From Streptomyces atroolivaceus (GTDB lineage Bacteria; Actinomycetota; Actinomycetes; Streptomycetales; Streptomycetaceae), in assembly GCF_000717025.1 (NCBI RefSeq), contig NZ_JNXG01000001.1, forward strand, positions 62,001 to 126,000: a stretch of 64,000 bases of DNA, read 5' to 3'. The stretch's first letter is position 1; each line of letters opens with the position of its first letter. Below are positions 1 to 9,413 of the stretch, piece by piece. The notes under the pieces are model-generated. The model was not told the origin of the DNA. It made no database searches and saw only the letters and a list, made by a program, of their open reading frames with translations. The position numbers were made by a program, and so were the translations under genes.

Positions 1-998
1 AGCGCGGAGAGCGGCTCGGACAGGTGCGTCGCAACCGTTCGGGACCCGGCTGCGGCCCGCCCTGAAACAGGGGCGGACGGGGTGGCGACACCGGCGTCGC
101 CGAGAAGGTCCGCGAACACGCGCGCCGCGTCACCCGCGGGGTCGTCGGTACGGGGTGCAGGCCCCCGGTCGCTCTTGTCGAGGCGGCCCTCGTCGGCCAT
201 GAGCGCGCTGACCGGCGCGATGTTCTCGTTGGGGCCGATGGGGTGCAGGGCCGGACCGGAGTAGCGCGAGGTGTCGTACGTCAGCCTCACGGACCCGGTG
301 CCGCCCTCACGCAGGGAGCGGGCCGTGCCGGCGGCCAGGGAGCGCAGGGCCGCCTTGTCCAGGGTGGGGTCGCCGCCGCCGACGAGGGTGAGCGTCCGGG
401 AGTCCGGGGACAGCCTGACCGTCGTCGCGATGCGGTGGGCGGGGCCGAGCGCGGAGAGCGCGGCGGCTGTCGTGGCGATCTTCACCGTGGACGCGGGGGT
501 CATGGGAGTCGCCGCGCCCCGCGCGAACAGCTGCTTGCCGGTGGCGGCGTCGACGACCACGGCGGCCCGTACGGAGCCGAGGGCCGGCGAGTCCAGGAGA
601 GGCGCGAGCGCCTCCTCCAGGCCGCCCGCGCCCGCCGGCGCGGTGAGGCCGCCCGTGGCGCCCAAGGCGCTCAGGACGGCGGGCGCGCTGGGGGCGGGCT
701 CCGGCCCGTCGGACCCGGTACCTTCGTGATGTGCGCCACCTGCGCGCTGCAGGACGGCTGCCCGGTCCCGCTCGGCCTTACGCTGACCGGAGTCCCAGGG
801 ACCGGCGGCCAGGACGGCACCGGCGGCGACCACCAGGCCGAGCACCGCGGAGCCTGCGACGAGCCGGAGGTCGTGCGGGCCGCTCCCGCGCTTCAGGTAC
901 TTCGGAGCGTTCCACCTGCCCCACCTGTTCAACGGTTCGTCCGTCGGTCTGTCCACCGGCTCGGCCACCGTTGACCAGCCCCTTTCGCGAGCACTCAT
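1..998 (-). CDS. dacB: D-alanyl-D-alanine carboxypeptidase / endopeptidase (peptidase S13, PBP4 type), 3' end missing
   Basis: Reading leftwards from ATG at 998 gives 332 codons open to the window edge. Residues about 46-66 form a single N-terminal membrane anchor, followed by a Pro/Ala/Gly-rich linker and the S13 penicillin-binding domain. The nucleophile motif is STVK at residues 170-173, preceded by the typical VVVDAATGKQLFARG segment; the block LVGGGDPTL also fits S13 enzymes. The family trims peptidoglycan stem peptides outside the membrane. The SxN and KTG motifs lie beyond the edge or near it, so completeness cannot be judged. An in-frame GTG at 1013 directly after a stop is an alternative start. 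It is divergent from ppa, as in S. coelicolor. Confidence 0.9.
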   Translation of the reverse strand, partial: MSARERGWSTVAEPVDRPTDEPLNRWGRWNAPKYLKRGSGPHDLRLVAGSAVLGLVVAAGAVLAAGPWDSGQRKAERDRAAVLQRAGGAHHEGTGSDGPEPAPSAPAVLSALGATGGLTAPAGAGGLEEALAPLLDSPALGSVRAAVVVDAATGKQLFARGAATPMTPASTVKIATTAAALSALGPAHRIATTVRLSPDSRTLTLVGGGDPTLDKAALRSLAAGTARSLREGGTGSVRLTYDTSRYSGPALHPIGPNENIAPVSALMADEGRLDKSDRGPAPRTDDPAGDAARVFADLLGDAGVATPSAPVSGRAAAGSRTVATHLSEPLSA

Positions 999-1054
999 CT
1001 GCGTGAGGGACACTTAACCACCAGTCGTATGTGTTGATCATGGAGGAGCCACCC

Positions 1055-1549
1055 GTGGAGTTCGACGTCGTTATCGAGATCCCGAAGGGTTCGCGGAACA
1101 AGTACGAGGTGGACCACGAGACCGGTCGGATCCGTCTGGACCGTCGACTCTTCACCTCGACCAGCTACCCGGCGGACTACGGCTTCGTCGAGAACACCCT
1201 CGGCGAGGACGGCGACCCGCTGGACGCGCTGGTCATCCTGGAGGAGCCGACGTTCCCCGGCTGCCTCATCAAGTGCCGCGCGATCGGCATGTTCCGGATG
1301 ACGGACGAGGCCGGCGGCGACGACAAGCTGCTGTGCGTCCCGGCGTCCGACCCCCGGGTGGAGCACCTGCGGGACATCCACCACGTGTCGGAGTTCGACC
1401 GCCTGGAGATCCAGCACTTCTTCGAGGTCTACAAGGACCTGGAGCCGGGCAAGTCCGTCGAGGGCGCCGACTGGGTCGGCCGCACCGAGGCCGAGGCCGA
1501 GATCGAGGCTTCCTACAAGCGCCTCGAGGCGCAGGGCGGCGCGCACTGA
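1055..1549 (+). CDS. ppa: Inorganic pyrophosphatase (family I)
   Basis: A 164-residue soluble family I pyrophosphatase that hydrolyses PPi to two phosphates and pulls biosynthetic reactions forward. The signature EDGDPLDAL with its three metal-binding Asp residues is present, as are [12 protein letters not shown] near the N-terminus and the substrate-site Lys/Tyr/Asp residues typical of the family. The GTG at 1055 is chosen because it has a GGAGGAG ribosome site at 1042-1048 with a 6-base spacer and gives the usual N-terminus ([11 protein letters not shown]); an upstream start at 1031 would put that ribosome site inside the gene. Followed by a strong terminator. Confidence 0.97.
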   Translation: MEFDVVIEIPKGSRNKYEVDHETGRIRLDRRLFTSTSYPADYGFVENTLGEDGDPLDALVILEEPTFPGCLIKCRAIGMFRMTDEAGGDDKLLCVPASDPRVEHLRDIHHVSEFDRLEIQHFFEVYKDLEPGKSVEGADWVGRTEAEAEIEASYKRLEAQGGAH

Positions 1550-1633
1550 CGTCATCCCTCCGGCTTCCGCTTGACGGCGGGACGGCGCGGATCGCGGCGC
1601 ACGGGGCCGACCGGCCCAGCTGACCGTACGGAC

Positions 1634-1669
1634 AACGGGCGGCGCACCTTCACCGGTGCGCCGCCCGTT
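1634..1669 (+). terminator. Intrinsic terminator after ppa
   Basis: A perfect 15-bp stem (1634-1648 pairs with 1655-1669) with a 6-base loop. It lies 85 bases after the ppa stop. A T-tract is absent, as is usual for streptomycete terminators. It also argues against any start upstream of 1669 for the next gene. Confidence 0.85.
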
Positions 1670-1748
1670 GCGTGTGGCGGCCCATGTCCGTGCACATACT
1701 GGGCAGAAGCGCTCCCAGGAACGAGCGGTCCAGGAGGAACGAGGTCGA

Positions 1749-3464
1749 GTGGTGGCGGAACAGGGCGGTCCTGAGGACCAGAAGCCCCAGTCCGACGAGG
1801 CGCACAGCGCCTTCGTCCCACCGACCGGTGTGGAGCAGCCGGCGGCTCCGTCCGAGGACGACCATCCGACGTCGGAATTCGCCCTTCCGGCCGGTCTGCA
1901 CACCGATCCGACAGCCTCCTCCGGGTCGGGCCCGGGTTCCGCTTCCGGGCCCGGGGGCGGCCCGGGGTCCGACGCGCTCGCGTCCGCCTTCGTCCCGCCG
2001 AGCGGGTACAACGCGCAGCATCAGCCGCCCGCCTTCACGCCCGCGCACGGCATTCCGATGGTCCGGCTGACCAAGGAAGCCCCCTGGCAGGACCGGATGC
2101 GGACCATGCTGCGGATGCCGGTGACCGAGCGCCCGGCGCCCGAGAGCGTGCAGAGGACCGACGACTCGGGCCCCGCCGTACCGCGCGTGCTCGACCTGAC
2201 GCTGCGTATCGGGGAGCTGCTGCTCGCGGGCGGCGAGGGTGCCGAGGACGTCGAGGCGGCCATGTTCGCGGTGACGCGCTCGTACGGGCTCGACCGCTCC
2301 GAACCGACGGTCACCTTCACCCTGCTGTCCATCTCCTACCAGCCGTCACTGGTCGACGACCCCGTGACGGCCAGCCGCACCGTGCGCCGCCGCGGCACCG
2401 ACTACACGCGGCTGGCGGCCGTTTTCCGGCTGATCGACGACATCACCACGGCAGAACACGTCGAGGTCTCACTGGAGGAGGCCTACCGGCGCCTCGCCGA
2501 GATCCGCCGTAACAGGCACCCGTACCCGGGCTGGGTCCTGACGGCCTCCGCCGGTCTGCTCGCCGGCTCGGCATCGGTGCTGGTCGGCGGTGGTGTGCTG
2601 GTCTTCATCGTGGCAGCCGCGGGCGCGATGCTGGGCGACCGGCTGGCCTGGCTCTGCGCCGGGCGCGGGCTGCCCGAGTTCTACCAGTTCATGGTTGCGG
2701 CCATGCCTCCGGCCGCCATGGGCATCGCTCTGACACTGACCCATTCGACGGACGTGCGGCCCTCCGCGGTGATCACCGGTGGGCTGTTCGCGCTGCTGCC
2801 CGGGCGGGCCCTCGTCGCCGGGGTGCAGGACGGTCTGACCGGCTACTACCTCACCGCGGGCGCCCGGCTCCTGGAGGTCATGTACTTCTTCATCGGCATC
2901 GTGGCCGGCGTGCTGCTGATGCTCTATCTGGGGGTGCAGCTCGGCGCCGAGCTGAACCCGGAAGCGCGCTTCGTGCCCAACGACCGGCCGGTGCTCCAGA
3001 TCCTGGCCTCGATGACCCTCACGCTGGCCTTCGCGATCCTGCTCCAGCAGGAGCGTTCCACGGTGCTCGCGGTGACCCTCAACGGGGGCGTGGCCTGGAT
3101 CATCTACGGGGCGATGGCCCGCGAGGGGGGCATCTCGCCGGTGGCTGCGACGGCGGTCGCGGCCGGTCTGGTGGGGCTGTTCGGCCAGCTGTTCTCGCGG
3201 TACCACTACAGCTCGTCGCTGCCCTACATCACAGCCGCGATCGGCCCGCTGCTGCCCGGTTCGGCGACCTACTTCGGTCTGCTGGGCGTCGCCCAGAACG
3301 AGGTGGACACCGGGCTCACCTCGCTCTCCACAGCTGTCGCCACAGCGCTGGCGATCGCCATCGGGGTCAACCTGGGGAGCGAGATCTCCCGGCTGTTCAT
3401 GCGGGTGCCGGGCGCGGTCGAGGGCGCGTCCCGCCGGGCTGCCAAGCGGACCCGCGGCTTCTGA
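1749..3464 (+). CDS. Threonine/serine exporter family (ThrE-like) integral membrane protein
   Basis: About 571 residues. After a Pro/Ser/Gly-rich cytoplasmic N-terminal stretch of roughly 130 residues comes the DUF1212 (ThrE) domain, starting near LDLTLRIGELLLAGGEGAEDVEAAM and followed by about five membrane segments, and then a second block of about five segments (ThrE_2-like). The family is known from Corynebacterium ThrE, which exports threonine and serine; the substrate here is inferred only. GTG at 1749 (or 1752) is preferred: AGGAGG at 1732-1737 lies 11 bases upstream, and the longer reading would begin inside the ppa terminator. It converges on the DedA gene across a shared terminator. 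Confidence 0.82.
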   Translation: MVAEQGGPEDQKPQSDEAHSAFVPPTGVEQPAAPSEDDHPTSEFALPAGLHTDPTASSGSGPGSASGPGGGPGSDALASAFVPPSGYNAQHQPPAFTPAHGIPMVRLTKEAPWQDRMRTMLRMPVTERPAPESVQRTDDSGPAVPRVLDLTLRIGELLLAGGEGAEDVEAAMFAVTRSYGLDRSEPTVTFTLLSISYQPSLVDDPVTASRTVRRRGTDYTRLAAVFRLIDDITTAEHVEVSLEEAYRRLAEIRRNRHPYPGWVLTASAGLLAGSASVLVGGGVLVFIVAAAGAMLGDRLAWLCAGRGLPEFYQFMVAAMPPAAMGIALTLTHSTDVRPSAVITGGLFALLPGRALVAGVQDGLTGYYLTAGARLLEVMYFFIGIVAGVLLMLYLGVQLGAELNPEARFVPNDRPVLQILASMTLTLAFAILLQQERSTVLAVTLNGGVAWIIYGAMAREGGISPVAATAVAAGLVGLFGQLFSRYHYSSSLPYITAAIGPLLPGSATYFGLLGVAQNEVDTGLTSLSTAVATALAIAIGVNLGSEISRLFMRVPGAVEGASRRAAKRTRGF

Positions 3465-3478
3465 CGGCTTCCACACGA

Positions 3479-3515
3479 ACGGCGCCCCGGCCCCTCATGG
3501 GGACCGGGGCGCCGT
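3479..3515. terminator. Bidirectional terminator between convergent thrE-like and dedA genes
   Basis: A perfect 12-bp stem (3479-3490 with 3504-3515) extended inward by CCCC/GGGG with a single bulged A and a TCAT loop. It sits between the two convergent stop codons (3464 and 3535), so it can serve both transcripts. Confidence 0.85.
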
Positions 3516-3534
3516 CGATGGGTGCGCGGAGGGG

Positions 3535-4989
3535 TCAGCGCCTGTTCTGCCACCCGTGCTGACCCGGCTCTTCCTCCTGGCCGTTGTACGGGGCCGCCTG
3601 CCCGCCGCCGTACTGACCCGCCTGGTCGGCGGCGCCGTACTGACCGCCGCCGTACTGACCGCCGTGGTCGGCGGCACCGTACTGGCCCTGGTCGGCGGCG
3701 CCGTACTGACCGCCGCCGTGCTGAGCGCCCTGGTCGGCGGCGCCGTACTGCCCAGCGCCGTACTGACCGCCCTGCTCTGCGGCGCCGTACTGACCAGCGC
3801 TGTACTGGCCGCCCTGAGGTGCTCCGTACTGACCCTGACCGGCTCCGTACTGGCCGCCGTCATACTGGCCGCCCTGGTCGGCGGCGCCGTACTGCCCAGC
3901 GCCGTACTGGCCGCCCTGAGGTGCTCCGTACTGACCCTGACCGGCTCCGTACTGGCCGCCTTGCCCCTGTCCGTACTGGCCACCGCCCTGGGGGGCGCCG
4001 TACTGGGCGCCGTACCGGGCGTTCTGACCGCCGTACTGCTGAGTGCCCTGGCCGCCGTACTGGGCGTTCTGACCGCCGCCGTACTGACCGCCGCCGCCCT
4101 GCTGCGCGCCCTGGCCGCCGTACTGGCCGCCGTACTGCGCCCCCTGCTGACCGCCCTGCCCGTTGCCGTACTGCCCTGCCTGGCCGCCGCCGTACTGACC
4201 CGCCTGGCCGTTGCCGTACTGACCGCCCTCGTACGGGGCTGCCCGGTCGCCGGTGTACTGGCGGGCGGCAGGGCCCTGGCCGTCGTTGCCCGCTTCGCCG
4301 TGGGGGCCCGCCGGGGAGCCGCCGTCCGAGGAGCCGTGGTCGTCGCCCCGCTGCGCGGCGCCTTCCTTGTTGGACTTGGCGCGGGCCCGCAGGAACTCGA
4401 TCACGATCGGCACCACCGAGATCAGCACGATCAGGATGAGGATCATCTCGATGTTCGCGTGCACGAAGTCGACCTTGCCGAGGGCCGCGCCGAGCACCGT
4501 CACCCCGACGCCCCAGAGGATGCCGCCGATGATGTTGTAGGTGATGAACGAGCGGTAGTTCATCCGGCTCACACCGGCGATGATCGGCGTGAAGGTCCGG
4601 ACGATGGGCACGAAGCGGGCCAGGACCAGCGACTTCGGGCCGTACTTCTCGAAGAACTCGTGGGCCTTCTCGACGTTCTCCTGCTTGAAGAGACGGGAGT
4701 CCGGGCGCTTGAAGAGGGCCGGTCCGACCTTGCGGCCGAAGAGGTAGCCGACCTGGTCGCCGATGATCGCCGCCAGGGCCACCAGGACGCAGACCAGCCA
4801 CAGGGGGTGCTTCAGGTCTCCCGTCGTCACCAGAAGACCCGTGGTGAACAGCAGGGAGTCACCGGGCAGGAAGAAACCGATCGCCAGACCGGACTCGGCG
4901 AACACGATGAGCAGAAGGCCGGGAAGCCCGAAGGTGTTGAGCAGATAATCCGGGTCCAGCCAGCTCGGGCCGAGCGCAAGCGTATTCAA
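3535..4989 (-). CDS. DedA family membrane protein with long Gly/Gln/Tyr-rich repeat tail
   Basis: About 484 residues. The first 200 or so residues are a standard DedA/SNARE-associated domain: FFLPGDSLLF, the GDQVGYLFGRKVG block and ARFVPIVRTFTPIIAGVSRM are all typical, with four to five membrane segments. DedA proteins are linked to polyprenyl-phosphate or lipid flipping and envelope homeostasis. From about residue 213 the protein becomes a hydrophilic tail of around 270 residues containing more than twenty QYG units (GQYGAGQYGAADQGG style), ending in an acidic then basic EEEPGQHGWQNRR. Most DedA proteins lack such a tail. TTG at 4989 is preferred (GGAG nine bases upstream, homologues begin NTLALGPSWLD); TTG at 5040 is also in frame. 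Confidence 0.85.
   Translation of the reverse strand: MNTLALGPSWLDPDYLLNTFGLPGLLLIVFAESGLAIGFFLPGDSLLFTTGLLVTTGDLKHPLWLVCVLVALAAIIGDQVGYLFGRKVGPALFKRPDSRLFKQENVEKAHEFFEKYGPKSLVLARFVPIVRTFTPIIAGVSRMNYRSFITYNIIGGILWGVGVTVLGAALGKVDFVHANIEMILILIVLISVVPIVIEFLRARAKSNKEGAAQRGDDHGSSDGGSPAGPHGEAGNDGQGPAARQYTGDRAAPYEGGQYGNGQAGQYGGGQAGQYGNGQGGQQGAQYGGQYGGQGAQQGGGGQYGGGQNAQYGGQGTQQYGGQNARYGAQYGAPQGGGQYGQGQGGQYGAGQGQYGAPQGGQYGAGQYGAADQGGQYDGGQYGAGQGQYGAPQGGQYSAGQYGAAEQGGQYGAGQYGAADQGAQHGGGQYGAADQGQYGAADHGGQYGGGQYGAADQAGQYGGGQAAPYNGQEEEPGQHGWQNRR
3590..4245. repeat. Imperfect tandem repeats encoding the DedA QYG tail
   Basis: The DNA is built from recurrent GCCGTACTG(A/C)CC(G/A)CC units and higher-order copies; for example the segment around 3815-3855 (GGTGCTCCGTACTGACC...) recurs around 3915-3955. 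Repeats follow the codon pattern of the QYG protein repeats, so they are coding microsatellite-like repeats likely to vary in length between strains. Confidence 0.8.
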
Positions 4990-5138
4990 GGGTCCGGGCT
5001 CCAGGGTTGGTCGGTGTGCGCGGCTGCGTGGCCGCCCCAAGCTATCAACGCTGCGGCGGACGCCTGGGTTCCACTGGCGTAAGCAAGGATGCGCGCGGAA
5101 CGAACCAGGACAAAACTTTCCTCAGGAGGTGCCACGTC

Positions 5139-5504
5139 ATGGGCATTGAGGACTACGGCGGCGGACAGACGCCCCGGGCGGACGTCCTGGTCGTCACGAC
5201 GAACGACGTACCCGGCTACCAGGTGACCGAGGTCGTCGGCGAGGTGTTCGGGCTCACGGTCCGCTCCCGCCACCTCGGCAGCCAGATCGGTGCCGGGCTG
5301 AAGTCGATGATCGGCGGCGAGCTGAGAGGACTCACCAAGACACTCGTCGAGACCCGCAACCAGGCCATGGAGCGGCTCGTCGACCAGGCCAGGGCGCGCG
5401 GCGCGAACGCCGTGCTGATGATGCGGTTCGACGTCAGCGAGGCCGCGGACGTGGGCACCGAGGTCTGCGCCTACGGCACGGCGGCCGTGATCAGCAGGTC
5501 CTGA
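5139..5504 (+). CDS. YbjQ family (heavy-metal-binding-domain superfamily, DUF74) protein
   Basis: 121 residues. The segments VLVVTTNDVPGYQVTEVVGEVFGLTVRSRHLG and ARGANAVLMMRFDVSE with the C-terminal GTEVCAYGTAAV are characteristic of the YbjQ/UPF0145 family, a small oligomeric alpha/beta fold. No catalytic activity is established for the family. ATG at 5139 has an AGGAGGT ribosome site at 5124-5130, eight bases away. It begins a rightward run with wrbA (42-base gap) and gadB (10-base gap), suggesting co-transcription, and is divergent from the DedA gene. Confidence 0.88.
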   Translation: MGIEDYGGGQTPRADVLVVTTNDVPGYQVTEVVGEVFGLTVRSRHLGSQIGAGLKSMIGGELRGLTKTLVETRNQAMERLVDQARARGANAVLMMRFDVSEAADVGTEVCAYGTAAVISRS

Positions 5505-5546
5505 CCGGCTCCGCACCCCCCGGATCCCACCCACGGAGGCTCCCGC

Positions 5547-6170
5547 ATGCCCACGTCCGTCAACGTCGCCGTCATCTACTACTCCTCCACCGGCACCATC
5601 TCCACGATCGCCAAGGCCATCGCGAAGGACGCCGAGAACGCCGGCGCGCAGGTGCGCCTGCGGAAGGCCGCCGAGCTCGCCCCGCAGGCGGCCATCGACT
5701 CCAATCCGGCCTGGGCCGAGCACGCGAGGGCGACCGCCGACATCACCGAGGTCTCGCCTGACGACATGGTCTGGGCGGACGCGGTCGTCTTCGGCACGCC
5801 CACCCGGTACGGCAATGTCACCGCCCAGCTCAAACAGTTCCTCGACACGCTGGGAGGGCTCTGGCAGGCGGGGAAGCTCGCCGACAAGGTCTACAGCGGC
5901 TTCACCGCCAGCAGCACCACCCACGGCGGCCAGGAGTCCACCCTGCTGGCGCTGTACAACACGATCTACCACTTCGGCGGCATCCTGGTCCCTCCCGGCT
6001 ACACGGACCCCTCCAAGTTCGTCGACGGCAATCCGTACGGCACCTCCCACGTCTCGGGGCAGGGCGACATCCCGGTGGGCGAACAGACCCTGACCGCCGC
6101 GCGGGTCCAGGCCGAACGGGTCGTGAAGTTCACCCGGGCGGTCAAGGCCGGACTCGCGGCCGAGAACTGA
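5547..6170 (+). CDS. wrbA: NAD(P)H:quinone oxidoreductase, WrbA type (flavoprotein)
   Basis: 207 residues, the usual WrbA length. The N-terminal flavodoxin-like FMN phosphate loop (YYSSTGTIS) is followed by the block FGTPTRYGNVTAQLKQFLDTLGGLW and by GFTASSTTHGGQESTLLALY, all diagnostic for WrbA. The family reduces quinones by two electrons using NAD(P)H, avoiding semiquinone radicals. Likely cytoplasmic tetramer. It is sandwiched between the ybjQ-like gene and gadB in an apparent operon, which suggests a stress-related expression unit; that link is inference. Confidence 0.92.
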   Translation: MPTSVNVAVIYYSSTGTISTIAKAIAKDAENAGAQVRLRKAAELAPQAAIDSNPAWAEHARATADITEVSPDDMVWADAVVFGTPTRYGNVTAQLKQFLDTLGGLWQAGKLADKVYSGFTASSTTHGGQESTLLALYNTIYHFGGILVPPGYTDPSKFVDGNPYGTSHVSGQGDIPVGEQTLTAARVQAERVVKFTRAVKAGLAAEN

Positions 6171-6180
6171 GGGGGCCGTC

Positions 6181-7605
6181 ATGCCGCTCCACCAGGGTTC
6201 ACACGCCAGGCGCGCTCCGTCCGACGAGCACCGCAGACTCGCACTCAACCCGTTCTTCGGTGAGGCCGACCCGACCGCGCCGATGGTCGCGGCGCCGCCG
6301 AGGCATCAGCTCCCGGAAGGCCCGCTGCCCCCGTCGACCGCCTACCGGCTCGTCCACGACGAACTGATGCTCGACGGGAACTCCCGGCTCAACCTGGCCA
6401 CGTTCGTCACCACCTGGATGGAGCCCCAGGCCGGTGTGCTGATGGGCGAGTGCCGGGACAAGAACATGATCGACAAGGACGAGTACCCCCGCACCGCCGA
6501 GCTGGAGCGGCGCTGTGTGGCGATGCTCGCCGACCTCTGGAACGCCCCCGACCCGGCGACCACGGTGGGCTGCTCGACCACGGGCTCCAGCGAGGCGTGC
6601 ATGCTGGCGGGCATGGCGCTCAAGCGCCGCTGGTCCGCCAGGAACGCCGACCGCTATCCGGCGTCCGCGCGGCCCAATCTCGTGATGGGCGTGAACGTAC
6701 AGGTCTGCTGGGAGAAGTTCTGCACGTTCTGGGAGGTCGAGCCCCGCCAGGTACCGATGGACGGCGAGCGTTTCCACCTGGACCCCCAGGCGGCAGCCGA
6801 GCTGTGCGACGAGAACACCATCGGAGTGGTCGGGATCCTCGGCTCCACCTTCGACGGTTCCTACGAGCCGGTCGCCGATCTCTGCGCGGCACTGGACGGA
6901 CTGCAGGAGCGCACCGGGCTCGACATCCCGGTCCACGTGGACGGGGCGTCCGGGGCGATGGTGGCTCCGTTCCTCGACCAGGACCTGGTGTGGGACTTCC
7001 GGCTGCCCAGGGTGTCCTCGATCAACACCTCGGGGCACAAGTACGGGCTCGTCTACCCGGGTGTGGGCTGGGCACTGTGGCGTTCCCCTGCCGAGCTGCC
7101 GGAAGAACTCGTCTTCCGGGTCAACTACCTGGGCGGCGACATGCCGACCTTCGCACTGAACTTCTCCCGGCCCGGCGCACAGGTGGTGGCGCAGTACTAC
7201 ACCTTCCTGCGGCTGGGCCGGGAGGGCTACCGGGCCGTTCAGCAGGCGTCCCGGGACATCGCGCGACACCTCGCCGGGGCGTTCGAGGCGCTGGACGACT
7301 TCAGGCTCCTGACCCGGGGCGACGAACTTCCGGTGTTCGCGGTGACGACGAAGCCCGAGGTGAAGGCGTACGACGTCTTCGACGTGTCGCGGCGGCTGCG
7401 CGAGCGCGGCTGGCTGGTGCCCGCGTACACCTTCCCCGCCAACCGCCAGGACCTCTCGGTGCTGCGCGTCGTCTGCCGCAACGGCTTCTCCTCGGATCTG
7501 GCGGAGATGCTGGTGGACGATCTGCGCGGGCTCCTGCCCGAACTGCGCGCCCAGGCGCATCCTTCGACCCTGGACGCGGGAGCCAGGACGGCCTTCCACC
7601 ACTGA
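6181..7605 (+). CDS. gadB: Glutamate decarboxylase (PLP-dependent)
   Basis: 474 residues, close to the 460-470 of bacterial GadB. Converts L-glutamate and a proton into GABA and CO2, a reaction used in acid resistance. The PLP lysine is K287 in NTSGHKYGLVYPGVGW; upstream lie GSSEACMLAGMALKRRW and HVDGASGAMVAPF, which hold the cofactor ring and the Asp that pairs with its nitrogen. Ribosome site GAGGGGG just before the ATG. It is the last gene of the ybjQ-wrbA-gadB run and converges on the ABC permease gene with only 16 bases between stops. No glutamate/GABA antiporter is seen nearby. Confidence 0.94.
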   Translation: MPLHQGSHARRAPSDEHRRLALNPFFGEADPTAPMVAAPPRHQLPEGPLPPSTAYRLVHDELMLDGNSRLNLATFVTTWMEPQAGVLMGECRDKNMIDKDEYPRTAELERRCVAMLADLWNAPDPATTVGCSTTGSSEACMLAGMALKRRWSARNADRYPASARPNLVMGVNVQVCWEKFCTFWEVEPRQVPMDGERFHLDPQAAAELCDENTIGVVGILGSTFDGSYEPVADLCAALDGLQERTGLDIPVHVDGASGAMVAPFLDQDLVWDFRLPRVSSINTSGHKYGLVYPGVGWALWRSPAELPEELVFRVNYLGGDMPTFALNFSRPGAQVVAQYYTFLRLGREGYRAVQQASRDIARHLAGAFEALDDFRLLTRGDELPVFAVTTKPEVKAYDVFDVSRRLRERGWLVPAYTFPANRQDLSVLRVVCRNGFSSDLAEMLVDDLRGLLPELRAQAHPSTLDAGARTAFHH

Positions 7606-7621
7606 CACACCGGAGGGACGG

Positions 7622-8428
7622 TCAGCGGCTGAGCCGTGCGAACCCGCGTACCGCCAGCGGGAAGAACACGGCGATCAGCGCCACCGGCCACAGGACGGCG
7701 AGCAGCTCGGCGTGCTCGGCGGCCCAGGAGCCCGACGGGCCGCCGGGGTTGCCGAACAGGCCGCGTACCGCCGTCGCCGTGGCCGACATCGGGTTCCACT
7801 CGACGACGGTGCCGAGCCAGTCCGGCATCGACTCCGGCGACGCGAAGACGTTGGAGAGGAAGCCCACCGGCCAGACCAGGATCTGCACGGCCTGCACCAT
7901 CTCCGGCCTGCCCGCCACCATCGCGAGCTGGATGCCGATCCACAGCATCGCGAAGCGCAGCAGGAGCAGCAGCCCCAGTGCGGCCAGGGCTGCGGCCGTC
8001 CCGTTGTGCCAGCGCCAGCCGAGGGCGTATCCGACCCCGGTCATCACGGCGAGAGCGGCCACCGACTGGAGCATGTCGGCGGCGCTGCGCCCGACGAGGA
8101 CGGCACCCGAGACCATCGGCATGGAACGGAACCGGTCGATGACACCTTTGTTCAGGTCCTGGGTGACGGCCAGCATCGTGCCCTCGAGGCCGAAGGCCAT
8201 GGTGAGCGCGAGCATGCCTGGCACCAGGAATTCGGTGTTGTCCCCGTCGACCCCGCTGCCGCCTCCCACCAGGTAGTTGAACATCAGGAGGAGCATCACC
8301 GGGAAGACCAGACCGACGACCACCTGGACGGGCTGCCGCGCCCAGTGCGCGAGTTCGCGCCGGGTCATCGTCCAGGAGTCGGCCAGTGCCCAGCCGATAC
8401 GTCCGGGTCCCGCCGTCGCCGTACTCAT
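7622..8428 (-). CDS. ABC-2 type transporter permease (DrrB-like)
   Basis: 268 residues with six predicted membrane segments and the ABC-2 membrane domain pattern, including [30 protein letters not shown] and [28 protein letters not shown], which are typical of the DrrB/NodJ class that exports drugs or polyketide-like compounds. Its start overlaps the stop of the ATPase gene by four bases (ATGA), so the two are translationally coupled and should form one exporter. The substrate is unknown. The pair is probably controlled by the adjacent PadR protein. Confidence 0.9.
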   Translation of the reverse strand: MSTATAGPGRIGWALADSWTMTRRELAHWARQPVQVVVGLVFPVMLLLMFNYLVGGGSGVDGDNTEFLVPGMLALTMAFGLEGTMLAVTQDLNKGVIDRFRSMPMVSGAVLVGRSAADMLQSVAALAVMTGVGYALGWRWHNGTAAALAALGLLLLLRFAMLWIGIQLAMVAGRPEMVQAVQILVWPVGFLSNVFASPESMPDWLGTVVEWNPMSATATAVRGLFGNPGGPSGSWAAEHAELLAVLWPVALIAVFFPLAVRGFARLSR

Positions 8429-9387
8429 GCCGCCACCTCCGCGTCCAGGGGAGCCCGGGCCCCGCTTCCGCCTCCGGTGAGGGCCAGGAACACCTCGTCC
8501 AGCGTGGGCCGGCGCACCGCGACGTCCTCCGCCTCGATGCCCGCCTCCTCCAGCAGCCGCACGGTGCGGGTCAGAGCCCGCATGCGGTCGGGGGCGGGTG
8601 CGCCGACCAGCCGCCGGTCCGTGTCCACGCTCACCCCCTCGCCGAGCAGCGCGGCCGCCTCGCCGAGCCGGCCCGGGTCGCGGACGACCACGTCGACGCG
8701 GTCACCGCCGACCGTCGCCTTGAGCTGGTCGGCGGTGCCCTCCGCGATGACCCGGCCGTCGTCGATCACCGAGATCCGGTCGGCGAGCTGGTCCGCCTCC
8801 TCCAGGTACTGCGTGGTCAGCAGGACGGTGGTGCCGCCGGCCGCCAGGGAACGGACGGCGTTCCACACCTCGGTCCGTCCCCGTGGGTCGAGTCCGGTCG
8901 TGGGCTCGTCGAGGAAGAGGACCTCCGGGTCGGTGATCAGGGACGCGGCCAGGTCGAGGCGGCGCCGCATGCCGCCGCTGTACTGCTTGACCGCCTTGCG
9001 CCCGGTGTCCGCGAGCCCGAACCGCTCCAGCAGTTCGCCGGCCCGCAGGCCCGCCCTGCGCGCGCCGAGGTGGTGGAGCCGGCCGAACATCTCCAGGTTC
9101 TGCCGGCCGCCGAGCTCCTCGTCCACAGCGGCGTGCTGTCCGAGCAGCCCGATCCGCCGCCTGACCTCGGCGGCCTCGGACCGCACATCGAACCCCGCGA
9201 CCTCCGCCCGCCCCTCGTCGTGCCGCAGGAGGGTCGTCAGCACACGGACGGCGGTGGTCTTGCCCGCCCCGTTGGGGCCGAGCACCCCGTGCACCGCTCC
9301 ACGCCGGACGGTGAGGCCGAGGCCGTCCAGGGCTCGCTTCTCTCCGTACCGCTTGTGCACTCCTTCGAGGACGATCGCGTCGCTCAC
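8425..9387 (-). CDS. ABC transporter ATP-binding protein (DrrA-like)
   Basis: 320 residues from GTG 9387. Walker [10 protein letters not shown], signature [13 protein letters not shown], Walker [13 protein letters not shown] and a switch-region [11 protein letters not shown] are all intact, and the C-terminal extension is that of daunorubicin-resistance DrrA proteins. It energises the permease encoded immediately downstream. A TTG at 9420 is also in frame, but it lies within an operator-like palindrome (9414-9429), just downstream of the predicted promoter; GTG at 9387 with a GGTGGGG stretch upstream is therefore preferred. First structural gene after padR on the same strand. Confidence 0.9.
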   Translation of the reverse strand: MSDAIVLEGVHKRYGEKRALDGLGLTVRRGAVHGVLGPNGAGKTTAVRVLTTLLRHDEGRAEVAGFDVRSEAAEVRRRIGLLGQHAAVDEELGGRQNLEMFGRLHHLGARRAGLRAGELLERFGLADTGRKAVKQYSGGMRRRLDLAASLITDPEVLFLDEPTTGLDPRGRTEVWNAVRSLAAGGTTVLLTTQYLEEADQLADRISVIDDGRVIAEGTADQLKATVGGDRVDVVVRDPGRLGEAAALLGEGVSVDTDRRLVGAPAPDRMRALTRTVRLLEEAGIEAEDVAVRRPTLDEVFLALTGGGSGARAPLDAEVAA

Positions 9388-9413
9388 GGTCCCCACCAGC
9401 CCTTCGATCTCAG

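Noticed and set aside
243..974. Long rightward frame opposite the carboxypeptidase gene
   Set aside because: Arg/Gly-rich shadow of dacB; the leftward reading has clear S13 motifs.
3590..4245. Regularly spaced repeats resembling a CRISPR array
   Set aside because: Repeats are in frame, lack unique spacers and encode the QYG tail of the DedA protein.
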